This document shows, in pieces, positions 20,468 to 32,828 of a stretch of 64,000 bases of DNA. Numbering within the stretch: position 1 is the first letter of the stretch; every line of letters starts with the position of its first letter. A model generated the notes under the pieces. The model did no database searches and had not been told where the DNA came from. It saw nothing but the letters and a program-made list of their open reading frames with translations. Position numbers and translations under genes: made by a program. Source of the stretch: Pictodentalium vernedei (Eukaryota > Mollusca > Scaphopoda > Dentaliida > Dentaliidae); contig CM062297.1 of the NCBI GenBank assembly GCA_031216915.1, forward strand, positions 827,478,786 to 827,542,785, in the 5' to 3' direction.

Positions 20468-21519
20468 AAATGAGTGAAAACAAGCTTCATTCTCTGTTGT
20501 CTATTGGTATTATTAAAAAAAAAAAAACTGGAGTCGTCTTGCATATTATCTGTTAAGTGTTCATGCACCCCAAAATGTTTTTTTCTCCAATCAGTCCCCC
20601 CCCACCCCCCTCCACCCCACCCCCTCTGAAAAAGTATGATCCATTCTGTTTCTCGTACTGTGAGCCGATGGGGCGACAATTTTATGCACACCTCAATAAT
20701 CATTTGCAATGAGCACAACTCAGATTAAGAACACATCAGAGATGCCGCAAATTAGGAACTTCCAAAGTTGATGCTATTCTCTAAAATTTTAACATTCAAA
20801 TTACCTCGATTTTCGGATAAATAATCCCTTGAATCAAAAGAATAGTTGCTCCATCATTTTAGCTGTACACATGCACAGTTGTGTCTGTTACCAAACAGGG
20901 GTCGATTTAACCGGTATCACATCGCATTTTTCGACGCATTTTTCGATTTCAGCGATGCATTTCATTTCTCTGTATATCATTTTGCTATTCATTATTTTAA
21001 TATTAATTACCAGTGCCTGGGTCCGTCCTCACGTCCTGGTAATGTATCTAGTGTGCACGTTATTGTTTTGATTTTCGATAGAAGGTTAATTATCGAGACA
21101 GACACTTCCTGTCATTGGATACAAAACTTGTTTCTGCCATTCATTAAGCCAATCGATAACCTTGTAACATAAAAACATGTGGCTGTGTTTTTATGTCCTA
21201 GAGTGGTCCTTTATCACGTTTTCACGTTTAACCAATGAGAAGTTCTCTTGGTATGAACACACATGGTTTTAATGTTTGTCTTTAGTTCAAATGGTTGACC
21301 TGAATGACAATATAAGAATTACAATGTCTTCGAGCAGTGAAATGCCGATCGCACTTAACACAGGAGGTCCCGTCAAACACCGGAGGTCCCCTAAAATAAA
21401 TTATGATTTTAGTTGTTATCATCTGACACAAGTGGTGAATCATTCAACACAACTGCCAGCATTTGTACCCCCGTCCGATTATGGGTATTCGTTAAAGGCT
21501 AAATACCACAATCACAATT
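20468..21519. other. No recognisable gene
   Basis: Non-coding. Includes a pyrimidine-rich run of C and CCA words at about 20594-20630. A stretch at 20866-20915 (ACACATGCACAGTTGTG, CTGTTACCAAA) also occurs near 23.9 kb. Confidence 0.4.
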
Positions 21520-21640
21520 TCGGTCATTTCGCCCCAAATTCTGTTTGCCCCTTGGGTCGTTTCGTCCCAATTCCTTTCCCCCCGGGACGTTTTGCCCTGG
21601 GTTGTTTTGCCCCACATTCGGAAGTGGGTCGTTTCGCGCC
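21520..21640. repeat. Degenerate GGTCGTTTCGCCCC repeat
   Basis: Five or six imperfect copies of GGGTCGTTTCGCCCCA spaced 20-30 bp apart. The same word recurs, inverted on itself, at 23440. Confidence 0.75.
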
Positions 21641-21708
21641 CCCTCTCCCTGAAAATTATATTGGACATGTATTGAGACAAGTAATTTATTTGTTTTGTTT
21701 TGGTACAC

Positions 21709-22085
21709 CATTTATTATTATTATTTATTGGTGTTTAAGGTCACATACTTATGCACAATGGCTAATGGTGACCGTGACAGTTTTACGGGTGGAGGAAGCC
21801 GGAGTACCCGGAGAGAACCACCCAGCAACGACGAGCAGCTGTCAGCTCTCCAACATCGTAATTCTGAACTCTGCACTGCAGCACAGATAGGGTTAGAGTG
21901 GTTGAAGACATGTGCACCATCGACGTGCTGTACGCCTCAGTACACATCGTCATCGTGCCCCCATGTAGGCAATCGGGGTGAAGTGTCGTGCCCAAGGACA
22001 CAACGTGGTTGCCGCAGGTGGGATTCGAACCGAGGACCTCTCGGCTTGCAGCCTGCACCTCTACCAACTGAGCCACCGCGCCCCC
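21709..22085 (-). mobile_element. tRNA-derived SINE, full length (copy 3)
   Basis: Minus-strand copy with tRNA head (22010-22085), body and AATAAATAATAAT tail. Flanked by TGTTTTGGTACAC (21696-21708 and 22086-22098). An 11-bp-scale insertion relative to copy 1 lies near 21865. Confidence 0.9.
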
Positions 22086-22098
22086 TGTTTTGGTACAC

Positions 22099-22714
22099 TT
22101 TATCCGGCAAAGTAAAGAATTAGATTCCAGAAGTTGAAACTCTGGAGTAATATTGTATGATAGAATAGCCCAGCTACGCATATTTATTTACTTTGGTACG
22201 TTTCCTCTAAGGGTGTATCGAAGTGGTGTACGGACACCCTTCGGACAACTGCCTACCTTGACATTTGTGCATCAGACAAATACCCCCCCCTCCCCTTTCA
22301 GCAATTCCAAACATGCTCCCATTCCGACAATAAAACCGGGCATGACCTTCCCCGTGGCTCATGTACCAGACATCTACAAATGAGGGGGGGGGGGGGGGGG
22401 GGGGTGGGGGGGGGGGGGGTGGAGTCTACGTATAGATTCATAAATATAACAGTTGAAAATATAAATTATCATCGAAACAATACATTGTATACAATCACAG
22501 CCTTTAAAATTCAAAACAAAACTGACAATTAAAAATTACTTAAAATTCTATTCGATAATTAGATAGAAAACAAAATCAAAAAATCAATTGTTTGTATATT
22601 ATTGTAAGTCGATGTGTTAAAATGACAATATTTAATCTGCTATTATACACAATATCAATGTGTCAAAAAGCACAATGGGGATATTTAACTTTTTCAAAAT
22701 CAAGAACAATACTG
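22099..22714. other. No gene; contains long poly-G
   Basis: Unique AT-rich sequence around a 41-nt G tract. No protein match recognised. Confidence 0.5.
22384..22424. repeat. Poly-G tract
   Basis: About 41 bases of G interrupted twice by T. Confidence 0.95.
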
Positions 22715-23193
22715 CAGGGACCGACCTGGGCATGCGCCAGTGCGTATTTGGTTCTGAAACATCAGGACCTGGCTCTTAAATCTCAGAAATAGGCTTCTCA
22801 GTTGGCACGTAACTTCTCAGATCATATTTTGATATTCTTTCGATGGATAATCGAGAGAGACACTCTTACATGTATTATATATATGATTATCATTTATCAT
22901 TGTTGTAGAGTGCTTAAGTTAATACTTCAAGTCTTAATTACCAAGCATTAATCTTCACTGTGGTTTCTGATCAAGTCTTGGCTGCCTAAATAGGCAGCCA
23001 AGACTTGATCAGAAACCACAGTGAAGATTAATGTTTGCTATAGTGTACTAAATGAAAATGATGAGAGCTATTACATTCTTGCAGTGTGTGTTACAAGCAG
23101 CAGTGTGACTCAGTAAATTGAAATCTGGCGCATGAATTGAAAAAATAGGCTCCGAGGCTAGAGCGTATTTTAAATAGTCCTGATCGGTCCCTG
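22715..23193. mobile_element. CAGGGACCGA MITE, copy C
   Basis: Inverted orientation relative to the copies at 6972 and 8033, with the same ends and the same 88-bp hairpin (22946-23033). Flanked by ATACTG on both sides (22709-22714, 23194-23199), a 6-bp duplication against 5 bp for copy B. Confidence 0.9.
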
Positions 23194-23439
23194 ATACTGT
23201 CTACTATTTGTTAATTGCCCAGCTTGTCAAAACAGCTTCACAGTCCATCTTTTCCTTTCTAGACATGATCACAAAGATGAGAGGAAAGTTCAAGAAACTG
23301 TTTTCTCATTTGCTCGTTGGTAATGGTTATGGGGTATTTTTCCCCACATATATGACACATAGATATGATAAGTGAACAAATTGTTAAAAAGTATTTAAAT
23401 AAACTATTCACATTAAATAAAAAAGATCACCTCTGACCC

Positions 23440-23481
23440 CGGTCGTTTCGCCCCAAATCTTGGGCGAAACAACCCGGGGTG
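23440..23481. repeat. Hairpin made of GGTCGTTTCGCCCC words
   Basis: CCCGGTCGTTTCGCCCCAA pairs with TTGGGCGAAACAACCCGGG around ATC. Confidence 0.8.
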
Positions 23482-23865
23482 AACGGGTATTGGAGCGAAA
23501 CGACACCTCACAGGATGAAAGGAAATGACAGGCACTCGCTCTAAATCTCACAAAATCATGCACAATCACCCGAAATCACACACATTGCAAGAAATAATGT
23601 TCGCAAGAAATAATGTTGGCAATGGATCAATGGTGTAACCACCCAACATTTATTGATTTTTCTTTATATAACATTTATTGATTTGTTTTTGATTGAGGAG
23701 AGATGGAGTGCTGCATTCCCATGACAATCTGTGTTTTAGGGGCCTTAAAAAACAAAAATAATACAATTTGAAAATAGCAACGCAATTTTTCAAAATTGCT
23801 ACACATTTCTCCTACACTTGTAGCAAAATGCTATGCAATTTTTCAAAATTAAATCGATCCCTGTT

Positions 23866-23934
23866 ACCAAATATTGACAGAAATTTCCCAAAACATGCGT
23901 GCGTTTTGGAAAATCCCAGTCAATATTTGGTAAC
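23866..23934. repeat. Inverted repeat, possible small MITE
   Basis: GTTACCAAATATTGAC ... TTTCCCAAAACATGCG pairs with CGCGTTTTGGAAAATCCC-like and GTCAATATTTGGTAAC. A related end is at about 20890. Confidence 0.7.
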
Positions 23935-24094
23935 AGGCACAACTGCGCATGTGTACAGCACAATTGTCTCTTAGGCCTAAAAAAAAAATTGTTTCCACTA
24001 ACGGACAATTTTCAGGTAGGTAGGTAGGGATTACATTTTATTTTATTTTTTTATTTTTCTTATATTTGGTCGGGATTCATTAATTGCCCCCCTC

Positions 24095-24120
24095 CCCTTC
24101 CCCCCCCCCTTCCACCCCCC

Positions 24121-24151
<31 letters not shown>

Positions 24152-24152
24152 A
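24095..24152. repeat. Poly-C followed by (CA)n
   Basis: Long C run with two TT interruptions, then ten or so CA units. Confidence 0.95.
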
Positions 24153-24326
24153 CTTCCCTCAGTGACTCAGTTTCTAGTTTATTCAACTCATGGGGAATAA
24201 ACAGGAGTTGTGATGTAACTTGAAAACAAATTTATTGTCTTGCTATAATGATATTCATATAATTTGTTTCAAAACAAAAGTAACATCTGTCAGGTCATTA
24301 TGATGTAAAGTTATTGGCAGTCCTTC

Positions 24327-24385
24327 CTAAATGGACGGGCTACAACTGGAACAAGCCCTTTTTTCAGTACAGTTCAAACATATAG
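24327..24385 (-). pseudogene. Last codons of the cysteine-rich host exon, beyond the gypsy insertion
   Basis: Minus-strand continuation of the coding exon at 43328-43485. Counting the shared 5-bp TATAG only once, the frame carries straight on for about 20 codons with C-x2-C and C-x2-C pairs and ends in TAG at 24327-24329. Not recognisable alone; its interest lies in matching the other side of the retrotransposon. Confidence 0.55.
24381..24385. repeat. Gypsy target-site duplication, left
   Basis: TATAG, repeated at 43328-43332. Confidence 0.9.
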
Positions 24386-24536
24386 TGTCGTGTTGGGTAA
24401 TTTTAACTATTTATTGAACCGAAGTGCACATACAACCATACGTGATTTTTACCAAGACGTAACATGACACTGCGCATGACGCGACTCAACATTATAACAT
24501 CAGAACATGAATTGTGCCTCTCACACATATATCACA
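24386..24536 (-). repeat. Gypsy 3' LTR (151 bp)
   Basis: On the plus strand runs from TGTCGTGTTGGG to ATATCACA. Apart from a 23-bp segment missing here (AAGGCATATTCGTGAGAAG…), it is identical by eye to the 5' LTR. Confidence 0.9.
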
Positions 24537-24548
24537 TCTCCTCCCTCG
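24537..24548 (-). other. Polypurine tract
   Basis: Minus strand reads GAGGGAGGAGA immediately before the LTR, as expected for plus-strand priming in an LTR retrotransposon. Confidence 0.75.
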
Positions 24549-24710
24549 TCAAGCTAATGCGGGTCCTACATGTAAAATTAATATGGGTGACATGTTTCCT
24601 ACATGTCCAAGTACATGTATACGTTATTGAAAAAAAACTACAAATCAACAGAATTTGATTCCAATGTCCATTGCAATGTTACTTGTTCTAACTTCTAATA
24701 CTTTTGGAAA

Positions 24711-27700
24711 CTAAATTGTCTCGATAAGTCGAGTGGGTGCTTTACTACTTGTAAGCCTACTTGATCTACGAAGTGGCAATGGAGATGTGTGTTTCTCGCA
24801 AGTAACTTCCCCAGAGGAAAGCTTCCCGGGTGAAACATCCATCTCTTCTTGCCTTACACTTGAAGGATCAGACTGACTTCTATCCTTGTCTGAAATTTCA
24901 ACATCTCTTGATGTATTTAAATCTGTTTCCCCATGTGCATCGTAAGTACCTGCAAGGGGAACATTGCCTGCAGAATCAGTCAATGTTTCCGTGCACCCAC
25001 AAACGATTGCGTCAACGTGTCATTTCCAAACTCTGCCATCAGCCAAAACAATAATGTACGACTTGGGTGCTGAGCGTTCAGCAATCGTTCCAGGCCACCA
25101 CGTTTCCTCCCTTCGAAAGTCTTTAACCATCACTGGGTCACCAGGGTAAAATTCCCTAAAATTCTGGCGTTTATCATGAAAATACTTTTGGTCACTTTGT
25201 TTGTTGAGGACACTAGACCGATTGTCAGGTCGTAACAGTGACAACCGTGTCCTAAGTTCCTGACCCAAAAATAGACTTGCAGGCGTACATCCTGTAGTTG
25301 AATGTTTCGTTGATCTATAGGTGAATAAAAATGTTGCAAGAGTTCGTGTAGAATCACCGGTCTCCTTGCCGATACTACGCTTGAAAGCTTGGACCATTCG
25401 TTCTGCTGCTCCATTACTAGCCGCATGATATGGTGCCACACGTACGTGTTTAATACTGTTCAACTTCATGAAACGTTCAAATTCTTCACTGATAAATTGA
25501 GGGCCATTGTCACTAACAATCTGCAAAGGTAAGCCATATTTGCTAAACAAGTCATGCAATACTGCAATAGTAGCTTACGAAGTTGTAGAGTTCATTAAAA
25601 CCACCTCTGGCCACTTAGAATATGCATCAACTACAACTAAATAGTTTTTCTTATCCTTTTCTGCGAAGTCAATATGCACACGGTGCCATGGAGCACCTGG
25701 CCATACCCAAGGCATCAACGGGGCTACACTTGGCACATTTCTAACTTGTTGACATTTCGTACAGTTCCTAACCGTTTTCTCAATGTTACTGTCTATGCCG
25801 GGCCACCAAACAAAACTTCTTGCCACTTCCTTCATTCGCACTATGCCCGGGTGTGAAACATGTAGTTCGTCCAACACATTCGTCTGAAATATCTTAGGGA
25901 TAATTACTCTCATTCCCCATAAAATACAGTCTTGTTCTATAGAGAGTTCATGTCTCCGATTGTAGAATGGCTTTAGCTCCAAATCAATCTCAACATCAGA
26001 TGTATTCCAACCATTTTGGGTATAATCCAACACTTTACATAATATTTTGTCACGTTTTGTCCCTTGTATTATTTGTTTACTTGTTATAGGTAAATTGTCT
26101 AAAACTTTTGAACTGATATTGAACAATGTTTCTTCAGTCTCTACTACTGTAGAGAGTAGTGGTAGCCTTGAAAGTGCATCCGCTATGACATTGTCTTTAG
26201 ACGGTATATAACGAAGTTCATAGTCAAAAGCAGATAACGTGACAGCCCATCTTTGCAGTCTTTGTGCTGCCAGTGTAGGAATTGCAGGTTTAGGTCCAAG
26301 AATGCGCTCTAATGGTTTGTGATCTGTCAATATTGAAAAATGACGGCCATACAAGTAAGTACGAAACCGCTTTATTCCAAACATTATAGCCAAAGCTCCT
26401 TTGTCTAATTGGGAATACCCTTTTTCATGTTGTCCCAATGTCCGTGAAGCATCATATGCAACAGGTTTTCTAATCTTCCCCTCAAAAACATTCATGATGA
26501 CGGCACCTAGGCCATAGGGTGAAGCATCAACTGCCAGCTCTAAGGGTAATTTGGAGTCATAATGACTTAATAAAAGATTGGATGAAATAGCATCCTTAAC
26601 TGCATTAAATGACTGATCGCACTTTTGTGTCCATTTAAAAGGTCTATTTCCTAACAGTTCATTTAATGGATAAATTAATGTTGATAAATTTGGTACAAAT
26701 TGAGCCTGGAAGTTAACCATCCCCAACCAAGAACGAAGTTCGGTAACATTTTGTGGAGTTGGCGTGTTTCGAATAGCAGAAACTTTCTCCTCTGTTGGTT
26801 GAATACCTTGACCTGAAATTTTCCTACCCATATACACAACACTATCTTTGAAAAATTCACACTTGTCAGCTTTTACTTTCAAATTAAAGACTCTAAATCT
26901 TTCAAATAACTTTTCAAGATTTTGGAAATGATCCTTTTCATCTTTTCCTGACACTAACACATCATCCATAATAGCACATGTTTTCTGAAGCCCTGAAATC
27001 ACTTGGTCGATAAATCTTTGCCAAATAGCAGGACTTGACGAAATTCCAAATGGTAAACGAGTATACCGAAAAAGACCCTTGTGGGTATTAATTGTCACAA
27101 GCTTTTGTGAATTCTCATCCAGCAACATTTGTTAATAAGCACATTTGAGGTCAATTTTTGAAAATTTAATTCCCCCTGACATTTTCTCAAAAACCTCCTC
27201 AGGCGTCGGAATAGGATACTGATCAGTATGTATCGATTTATTAACAGTAACTTTATAATCGCCACATAAGCGCACCGTTCCATCAGCTTTTGGAACACAA
27301 ACAAGTGGTGTGCCCCATTCACTGTAGTCGATGGGAACAATAATTTCTTCTTCTTGCATTCTAGAAAGTTCCTTTTCTACCGCAGAACGTAGAGCAAATG
27401 GTACCGGTCGTGGTTTGTAAAATATTGGAATACAATTTTCTTTTAAGTGCAAGGATGCTTTTACATCCTTGACAGTCCCCAAAGTTGGACTGAAAATATC
27501 ATTGTATTTTCTCTTTAGTCCTTCTAACATGTCAGTGCTGATAGTATATTGACCACCTGAAAATAGCATGGTCCAGTCAAGATTAATTTTCATTAGCCAA
27601 TTCCTTCCAAATAAAGGTGGAGCATATTTTTCAGCATAAATCACAACCAATGGCAAACAGGCCTCTTGATTGCCATATTTTACATTCACCCAAATTTCCC

Positions 27701-27712
27701 CAGCTACCTCTA
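24711..27712 (-). pseudogene. Gypsy pol: reverse transcriptase, RNase H, integrase, with three nonsense codons
   Basis: One continuous minus-strand frame from the insertion boundary down to 24711, broken only by TAA at 27132-27134, TAA at 25575-25577 and TGA at 25020-25022. In order: end of protease, RT (RLPFGISSSPAIWQRFID; the YxDD box reads IMDD), RNase H (ELAVDASPYGLGAVIMN, then LTDHKPLERILG), integrase zinc motif (HPGIVRMKEVARSF…C-x2-C), integrase core with the first Asp in HIDFAE, the second in SDNGPQF and the Glu in NGAAERM. A C-terminal tail is Ser/Arg-rich. Two of the stops are one transition from Gln or Arg codons. Non-functional as written, but otherwise well preserved. Confidence 0.93.
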
Positions 27713-27714
27713 AT
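27713..27714. repeat. AT duplication, left side of the 14-kb insertion
   Basis: AT precedes CCCTGCA, and AT (41691-41692) follows TGCAGGG at the other side. Keeping one AT restores the gag-pol frame. Confidence 0.8.
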
Positions 27715-27739
27715 CCCTGCAGAAAAACCTTCCATGGAT

Positions 27740-28280
27740 TACATGGAAAAAGGCATGGAATTCCTTGGAAATGAACACCACGGAGACCATGGAGTAATCG
27801 AACGAATAAATTCCGTGGTCCTTTTTATAAAGCAAGGAAAAAAAACCATGGAAATAATTCACCAAGGACACCATGGAGTAATCGAACAATTTCCATGGAC
27901 CTCGATCCACGGAATTAATTCATACAACTTCCACGGAAAAGCTCATGCAACAAATTCCATGGACAACATGGAGTATTCGAACAAAATTCCATGATTTGTG
28001 TCCATGGAACCCATGGAAAAAGCTGTACAATAAATTCCATGGACAACATGGAGTATTCGAACAGAATTCCATGGTTTGTGTCCATGGAATCCATGGAAAA
28101 GCCTGTGCATTAAATTCCATGGACAACCTGGAGTATTCGAACAAAATTCCATGGTTTGTGTCCATGGAATCCATGGAAAAGCCTTACAATAAATTCCATG
28201 GACAACCCGGAGTAATCGAACCGAATTCCATGGTTTGTGTCCACGGAATCCATGGAAAAGCATGTACCTTAAATTCCAAG
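27740..28280. repeat. CCATGG-rich tandem repeats at the left end of the insertion
   Basis: From about 27950 four units of roughly 115 bp, each with TAAATTCCATGGACAACA, GGAGTATTCGAACA, ATTCCATGGTTTGTGTCCA and GGAATCCATGGAAAAGC. Before them are looser versions with the same words. Open frames on both strands here are only translations of the repeat. Confidence 0.9.
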
Positions 28281-30437
28281 GCTGTCTGTGAACCTGAAAA
28301 ACATTACAGGGGCTGCATGCATGCATGAGCCTACAGATATAGCCCCTGAAATTTAAAACGTTCCCATTATAGCAATATATTACCGTCATAAAATATTATT
28401 GTTATAGCAGTTAATTACCAAAACATTTTTATTGGAAATGTACATGTAAATCGTCATTTTTATAATGGCATTACAGCACATGATTACATAATATATATAT
28501 AAACCCTATAGTTTCACTGTATTTCGGCATCTATTTAAACTCTAAAGCAACACAAACTGATTGGTTGCTGTGAGCCCGTATTTGGGTTTCATTCTTAAAT
28601 TTAAACTTAAAAGGCGTCATATACCTTTGATGTGTTTTGATGTGTTTTATGTTATTCTCAAACTGAAAGTAAGAAGTAAAAATTTGTTTTGTTACAATTT
28701 ATTGGATAGTCACGCTCACATAAATTGTGACAAAACGAATTAAATCACATCAACAAGTTTTAACGACCAAAAAGAACTTAGTAGTCTGCCAGTTAACACA
28801 TTTTGATTATCTTTTGTGTTGTTTCCTATATCTTAGACTTAATATCATATACTGTCATAGCTGGGCAACGGAAACCAACCTGTTGTTTCACTGCAACAAT
28901 TACTATCCATCAAAAATCAATTTACTGCACATTTTCATTTCCACAGACCACAGTGCCATTTTGCAAATTGCTGTAGTAACTTTCAAGGGCTGGCCTATCA
29001 GCCTCAGCTTAGACACAATACAAAACCTTCATGGCTAAAAGCAGAAAATAGCATAAACCCAAAAGTTGAAAAGATATATACTACCAGACATCTTGGCCAT
29101 GTGTTAGAAGTTCCAAGAGCTAAATTCATTGGTGTCATGTTGCTCATCAAAGTCAGAGAAAGGGCTGAGTGATCAGTTTCCAAAAAACAGCATAGATCTG
29201 ATACTGTTTGGAGAATAAACATTGGATGTGTTCCGGTGCTGCAATATATCCTTGCCTAACTCAACATTGCATGCAAGAAGACTGACTTTCCATGGTTTTC
29301 CATGGCCATTGACAATGGAAATCCAAGGAACTCAGGGGCATGGATTGAGGGTCTTGCTTGGTTTTTCTGGTGAGGGAGGGGAGCACTGATTGCCTCTGAA
29401 AAAAGAACTGTTCAAACCCCTCCACCAAATATCACACTCTTTTACCGGGGGTGGGGGGGGGGGGGGGGGGGGAGGAGATACCCATGGATTACACAGAAAT
29501 GAAATAATGCTTAACTTTTATTTCCTAAACTTTTTATGGTAAACATCTGTGGCTTTGCAGTTGCTTCTACTTAAGTCTTGGTTGCCTATAACGGCAGCTA
29601 AGCAATACCTAGAAACAACTAACAAGGCACCTACAATCTGACTTACCCCAAAGGTTGGTTGCCTGAAGCACCTGTTCTTATCTTTTACAATGAAATTAAG
29701 TGAACAGTGTTATTCCTCTGAGGATTAAACATATGCTCTACTTTTGAAGAAGTAATAAAGAATTATGAGTTTTTCCACGGCACTTGGCAATTTTCAAGGT
29801 AAGGGAATGGTATCTGCAGGGCAAATCCAAGATAAGCACTAGTATGGGCATTTAAAAATTTTTGGCAGTTTTTAAGGCAAATGCCTGATACTTTTAGGGC
29901 AATTGCAGGTTAGGTAAGGTTACTTTTTTTTACAAAACATTTTCAAACCAGTTTAAAAGTTGCCTCTGGTACTAAATCCACTACCTAATATACAAATTAT
30001 GTCATCTGACACCTGTAGGATGCACAACTCTACACATCAAAGTAAAACACTAATTGATGACTACATTTTTATTGAATATTCCATGGTTTGCACACAATTT
30101 GCCAGAGTAAATTAAACTCCCAAACTTATACAGCACTAAACGTAAAAATTTCAAGTACTTTTCCAGGACTGAATGACAAAAAAAATTTCTAGTACTTTGC
30201 AGTTGCATGTGAATGTTTATTGAACAGTTTAATACCAAATCTTAAAATGGCAAACTGTACACCATATTCAGTACTGATTTGTCCAAACTTTGTTGGTGAG
30301 CCCATAAAATAATTTTTTGGTGTGGTACATCCTTAAAAACATACACCACAGCAAAATATTATTTTATGGCCTTTTGCCATCCAGTTTAGTTTGAATGGAG
30401 AATATCAGCTTCTGGACATGGATGCTGCAAACATGAC
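28281..30437. other. No recognisable gene
   Basis: AT-rich non-coding sequence, with a CCATGG-bearing patch near 29290 and a G tract at 29447-29475. A stretch at 28957-29036 has an acceptor-like pyrimidine run and a short open frame but no identifiable homology. Confidence 0.4.
29447..29475. repeat. Poly-G tract
   Basis: GGGGGTGGGGG extended to about 29 bases. Confidence 0.95.
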
Positions 30438-30961
30438 TAGGGCTGTCACGCACGATTAATCGATTGTCAATTGGTCACGCCGAAACTGATTAGTATTTTT
30501 CTTTGGTGAAGAATCGGTAAATTTTACCCCGTTTTAGACATTTAATTATTAAAAAAAAATTTCATGAAAAATCTATTGTTTCTAAATTTTAAGGTAAAAA
30601 GATGAAGAATGTTGATATTAAACCTCAAGAAGCCATTAGAAGCATTTGTCTTTTAGGTACATTCAAAGCTTTGATGTTCTGAACTTTTGAACTGTCAGTG
30701 TAATAATTAAGACTGGTCGCAGCTCACAACTGACGTCCGGTCTTGATTATTACACTGACGGTTCAAAAGTTCAGAACAACAAAGCTTTGAATGTACCTAA
30801 AAGAGGATCGTCTTCGTTATTCACTTAAGGTAGGTCAACTGACCTGAATTTCATTTTTAACGATTTCAAAGAGGGGGGGGCGGTGTGTCATCTAGGTACG
30901 AATAATCATTTATTTGTGACGATTAATCAATTCCTAAATTTAAAAAATTGTGACAGCCCTA
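30438..30961. mobile_element. hAT-type MITE with long internal hairpin
   Basis: Inverted ends TAGGGCTGTCAC/GTGACAGCCCTA. Flanks AACATGAC and AAGAGGAC are an imperfect 8-bp pair. The subterminal word ACGATTAATC occurs at both ends. The centre is a hairpin with ~66-bp arms (30650-30716 with 30737-30802). Confidence 0.8.
30650..30802. repeat. Hairpin with ~66-bp arms
   Basis: CTTTTAGGTACATTCAAAGC ... TCTGAACTTTTGAAC ... AGTGTAATAATTAAGAC pairs almost completely with the right arm; the loop is about 20 nt. Confidence 0.9.
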
Positions 30962-30975
30962 AAGAGGACTTTGCA

Positions 30976-30996
30976 GGGGGGGGGGGGGGGGGGGGG
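30976..30996. repeat. Poly-G tract
   Basis: 21 consecutive G just outside the hAT-type MITE. A second shorter run lies at 31148-31160. Confidence 0.95.
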
Positions 30997-32828
30997 TTAC
31001 CCACCTCTAAATTTGCATTACCACCACATAATTTCTGAGAGAGAAATGCAACAATTAGCACTGCCCCCCAACCCACCCACATAAAAATTCCCCTTTATAC
31101 ACCCCTTGACTAAATTATCTAACTGGGGATTCTTGGTAATCAATTGGAGGGGGGGGGGGGGATTTTTTACTTTTAAATCAATATTTGGAGAACATTCACT
31201 ACTTTTCAGTCCAAAAACTCTACATTTTAGCCAAATTTTAGACATCATGTTTGGAAAATTTCCACTAGCAACTTATGAAATTTCCAACTTTTTCAAAGTC
31301 AGAGCTTTGAATTTCCAACTATTGTAAATTTGATAACTGGTGGGAGAGGTTGTTTGTTTGTTCCATGATTTAAAAAGAGAAGTTTGTGACACTTTCAGCT
31401 TGTGTTCATCTGACTCATCGAAAAAGAATGGAAACAGTGACACTCAAGAGTGCACAGCATGCACACAGAGCAACAAAAATATTTTTCAAGACTTTCCAGT
31501 TCAGTCTGAAGAAAACCACCATTGCCCTAGGAATTTCAAGGCCTGGAAATTGGAAACCATTTTGTTAATTTTCCAGTATTTCACAGTTTCAAGAAGTAGG
31601 GTGCTAAACCTGCATTGTGTCTCACTGGCTTCAGCAGTTCCCCAAGCTAGATATTTATCATCATTGCTGTTACAGCAGGGTACTTTTTGTTGACCATTTC
31701 TGAAAAAAAAGAAAAGTAATATGTCTGAGTGCTGAATAATACTTCAGAAGAAAAACACATTAATCATGATGAATGTATGAAAAATGCCTATAGCAAGAAA
31801 TAATGAATGAAAAATGCGTGCATTAAGAAATAAGGTTTAGGGAGCTTGCAAAATTTATAAAGAAGTTAAAGAACCCAAATCATAAACTGACAAACATCTT
31901 TGTTTCAAAGATGAAATGTACTATCAAGTCTCAGTGTACCTATGGATTCATGAGATTTCTTTTGAGAATCCCAATTATCCCATACCATGCCTGGCAAGAA
32001 CTGAAATTCAATTTAAAAGAATTTTCCTTATATTGCACAAAGTTAAAGTTTCGGCCACTAAAGGAAATCCAAATAAACACAGGGACTTGATTTTAATTCC
32101 AACAAATTTCAATGTGAACCCTCTATGGACACTTTCAACCAAATATCAAAAGATTCTGACTGCAGGCGTGCTGTTTTCAAAATTTTGTGTAACCCATTTA
32201 TCATTCACCTGGTCTGAGCTTTTGTAACTCATCGTTCATTCCCCTGTACTTGATTGAGGTCACCAATTAGGTAACCTACAAATATATGTGTTGCAATTAT
32301 TCTGATATATGAACTGTTGTATCATAGCCAAGTTCTTGCTCCTATGGGCAATATACTGATGAATAAAAATTAATCCTTTGGAACAATAATGAGGCTGTGT
32401 TGCAGCAAATCAGATACAAATTAGTTGCAATTTTAGCCTAATCTTGGCCTGGGCTAACATGCTGCAGAAGAGTATGGCACCCACAATCACTATTTGCAGC
32501 AGAGACATGAATAATACAATTATTAACATTTCCTGATTTTGTACCTATGCTACATCCTAAGAAGAACAAGTTTAAAAGGATGTGGAGCATCAACCAATCA
32601 TCAGCATAGGTGTTTCCATATGCCTTAAGTATAGCTGCTCTGTTGGCAAATAACATCATTCCACCATTCATTCATACTGGATCATTCAACTCGGTGAAAA
32701 TTTCGCATGGCTCGACGACAATTTAGCGCGCCACACTTTTCATTTGTGTGCTTTTCATTTTAGGTAACTTGCACGCAAGCCAAATGGCCGTTCACCTCAA
32801 ATCGACAGGCCTGGGCTGCTAGTTCAGA
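30997..32828. other. No gene; one decayed family A unit
   Basis: 31900-32170 resembles a diverged family A tandem unit (ACCAAATATCAAAAGATTCTGACTG at its end). The remainder shows no coding evidence. Confidence 0.45.

Larger units (their letters stand above)
23194..24326. other. No gene; simple repeats and hairpins
   Basis: Holds the hairpin at 23440, the inverted repeat at 23866, a GTAGGTAGGTAGG run near 24015 and a long C/CA tract. No coding evidence. Confidence 0.5.

Noticed and set aside
24711..24983. Envelope-like gene after integrase
   Set aside because: The tail is a short Ser/Arg-rich extension in the pol frame with no membrane segment.
27943..28389. 127-148 codon open frames on both strands
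   Set aside because: They are translations of the CCATGG-rich tandem units; periodic residues follow the DNA repeat.
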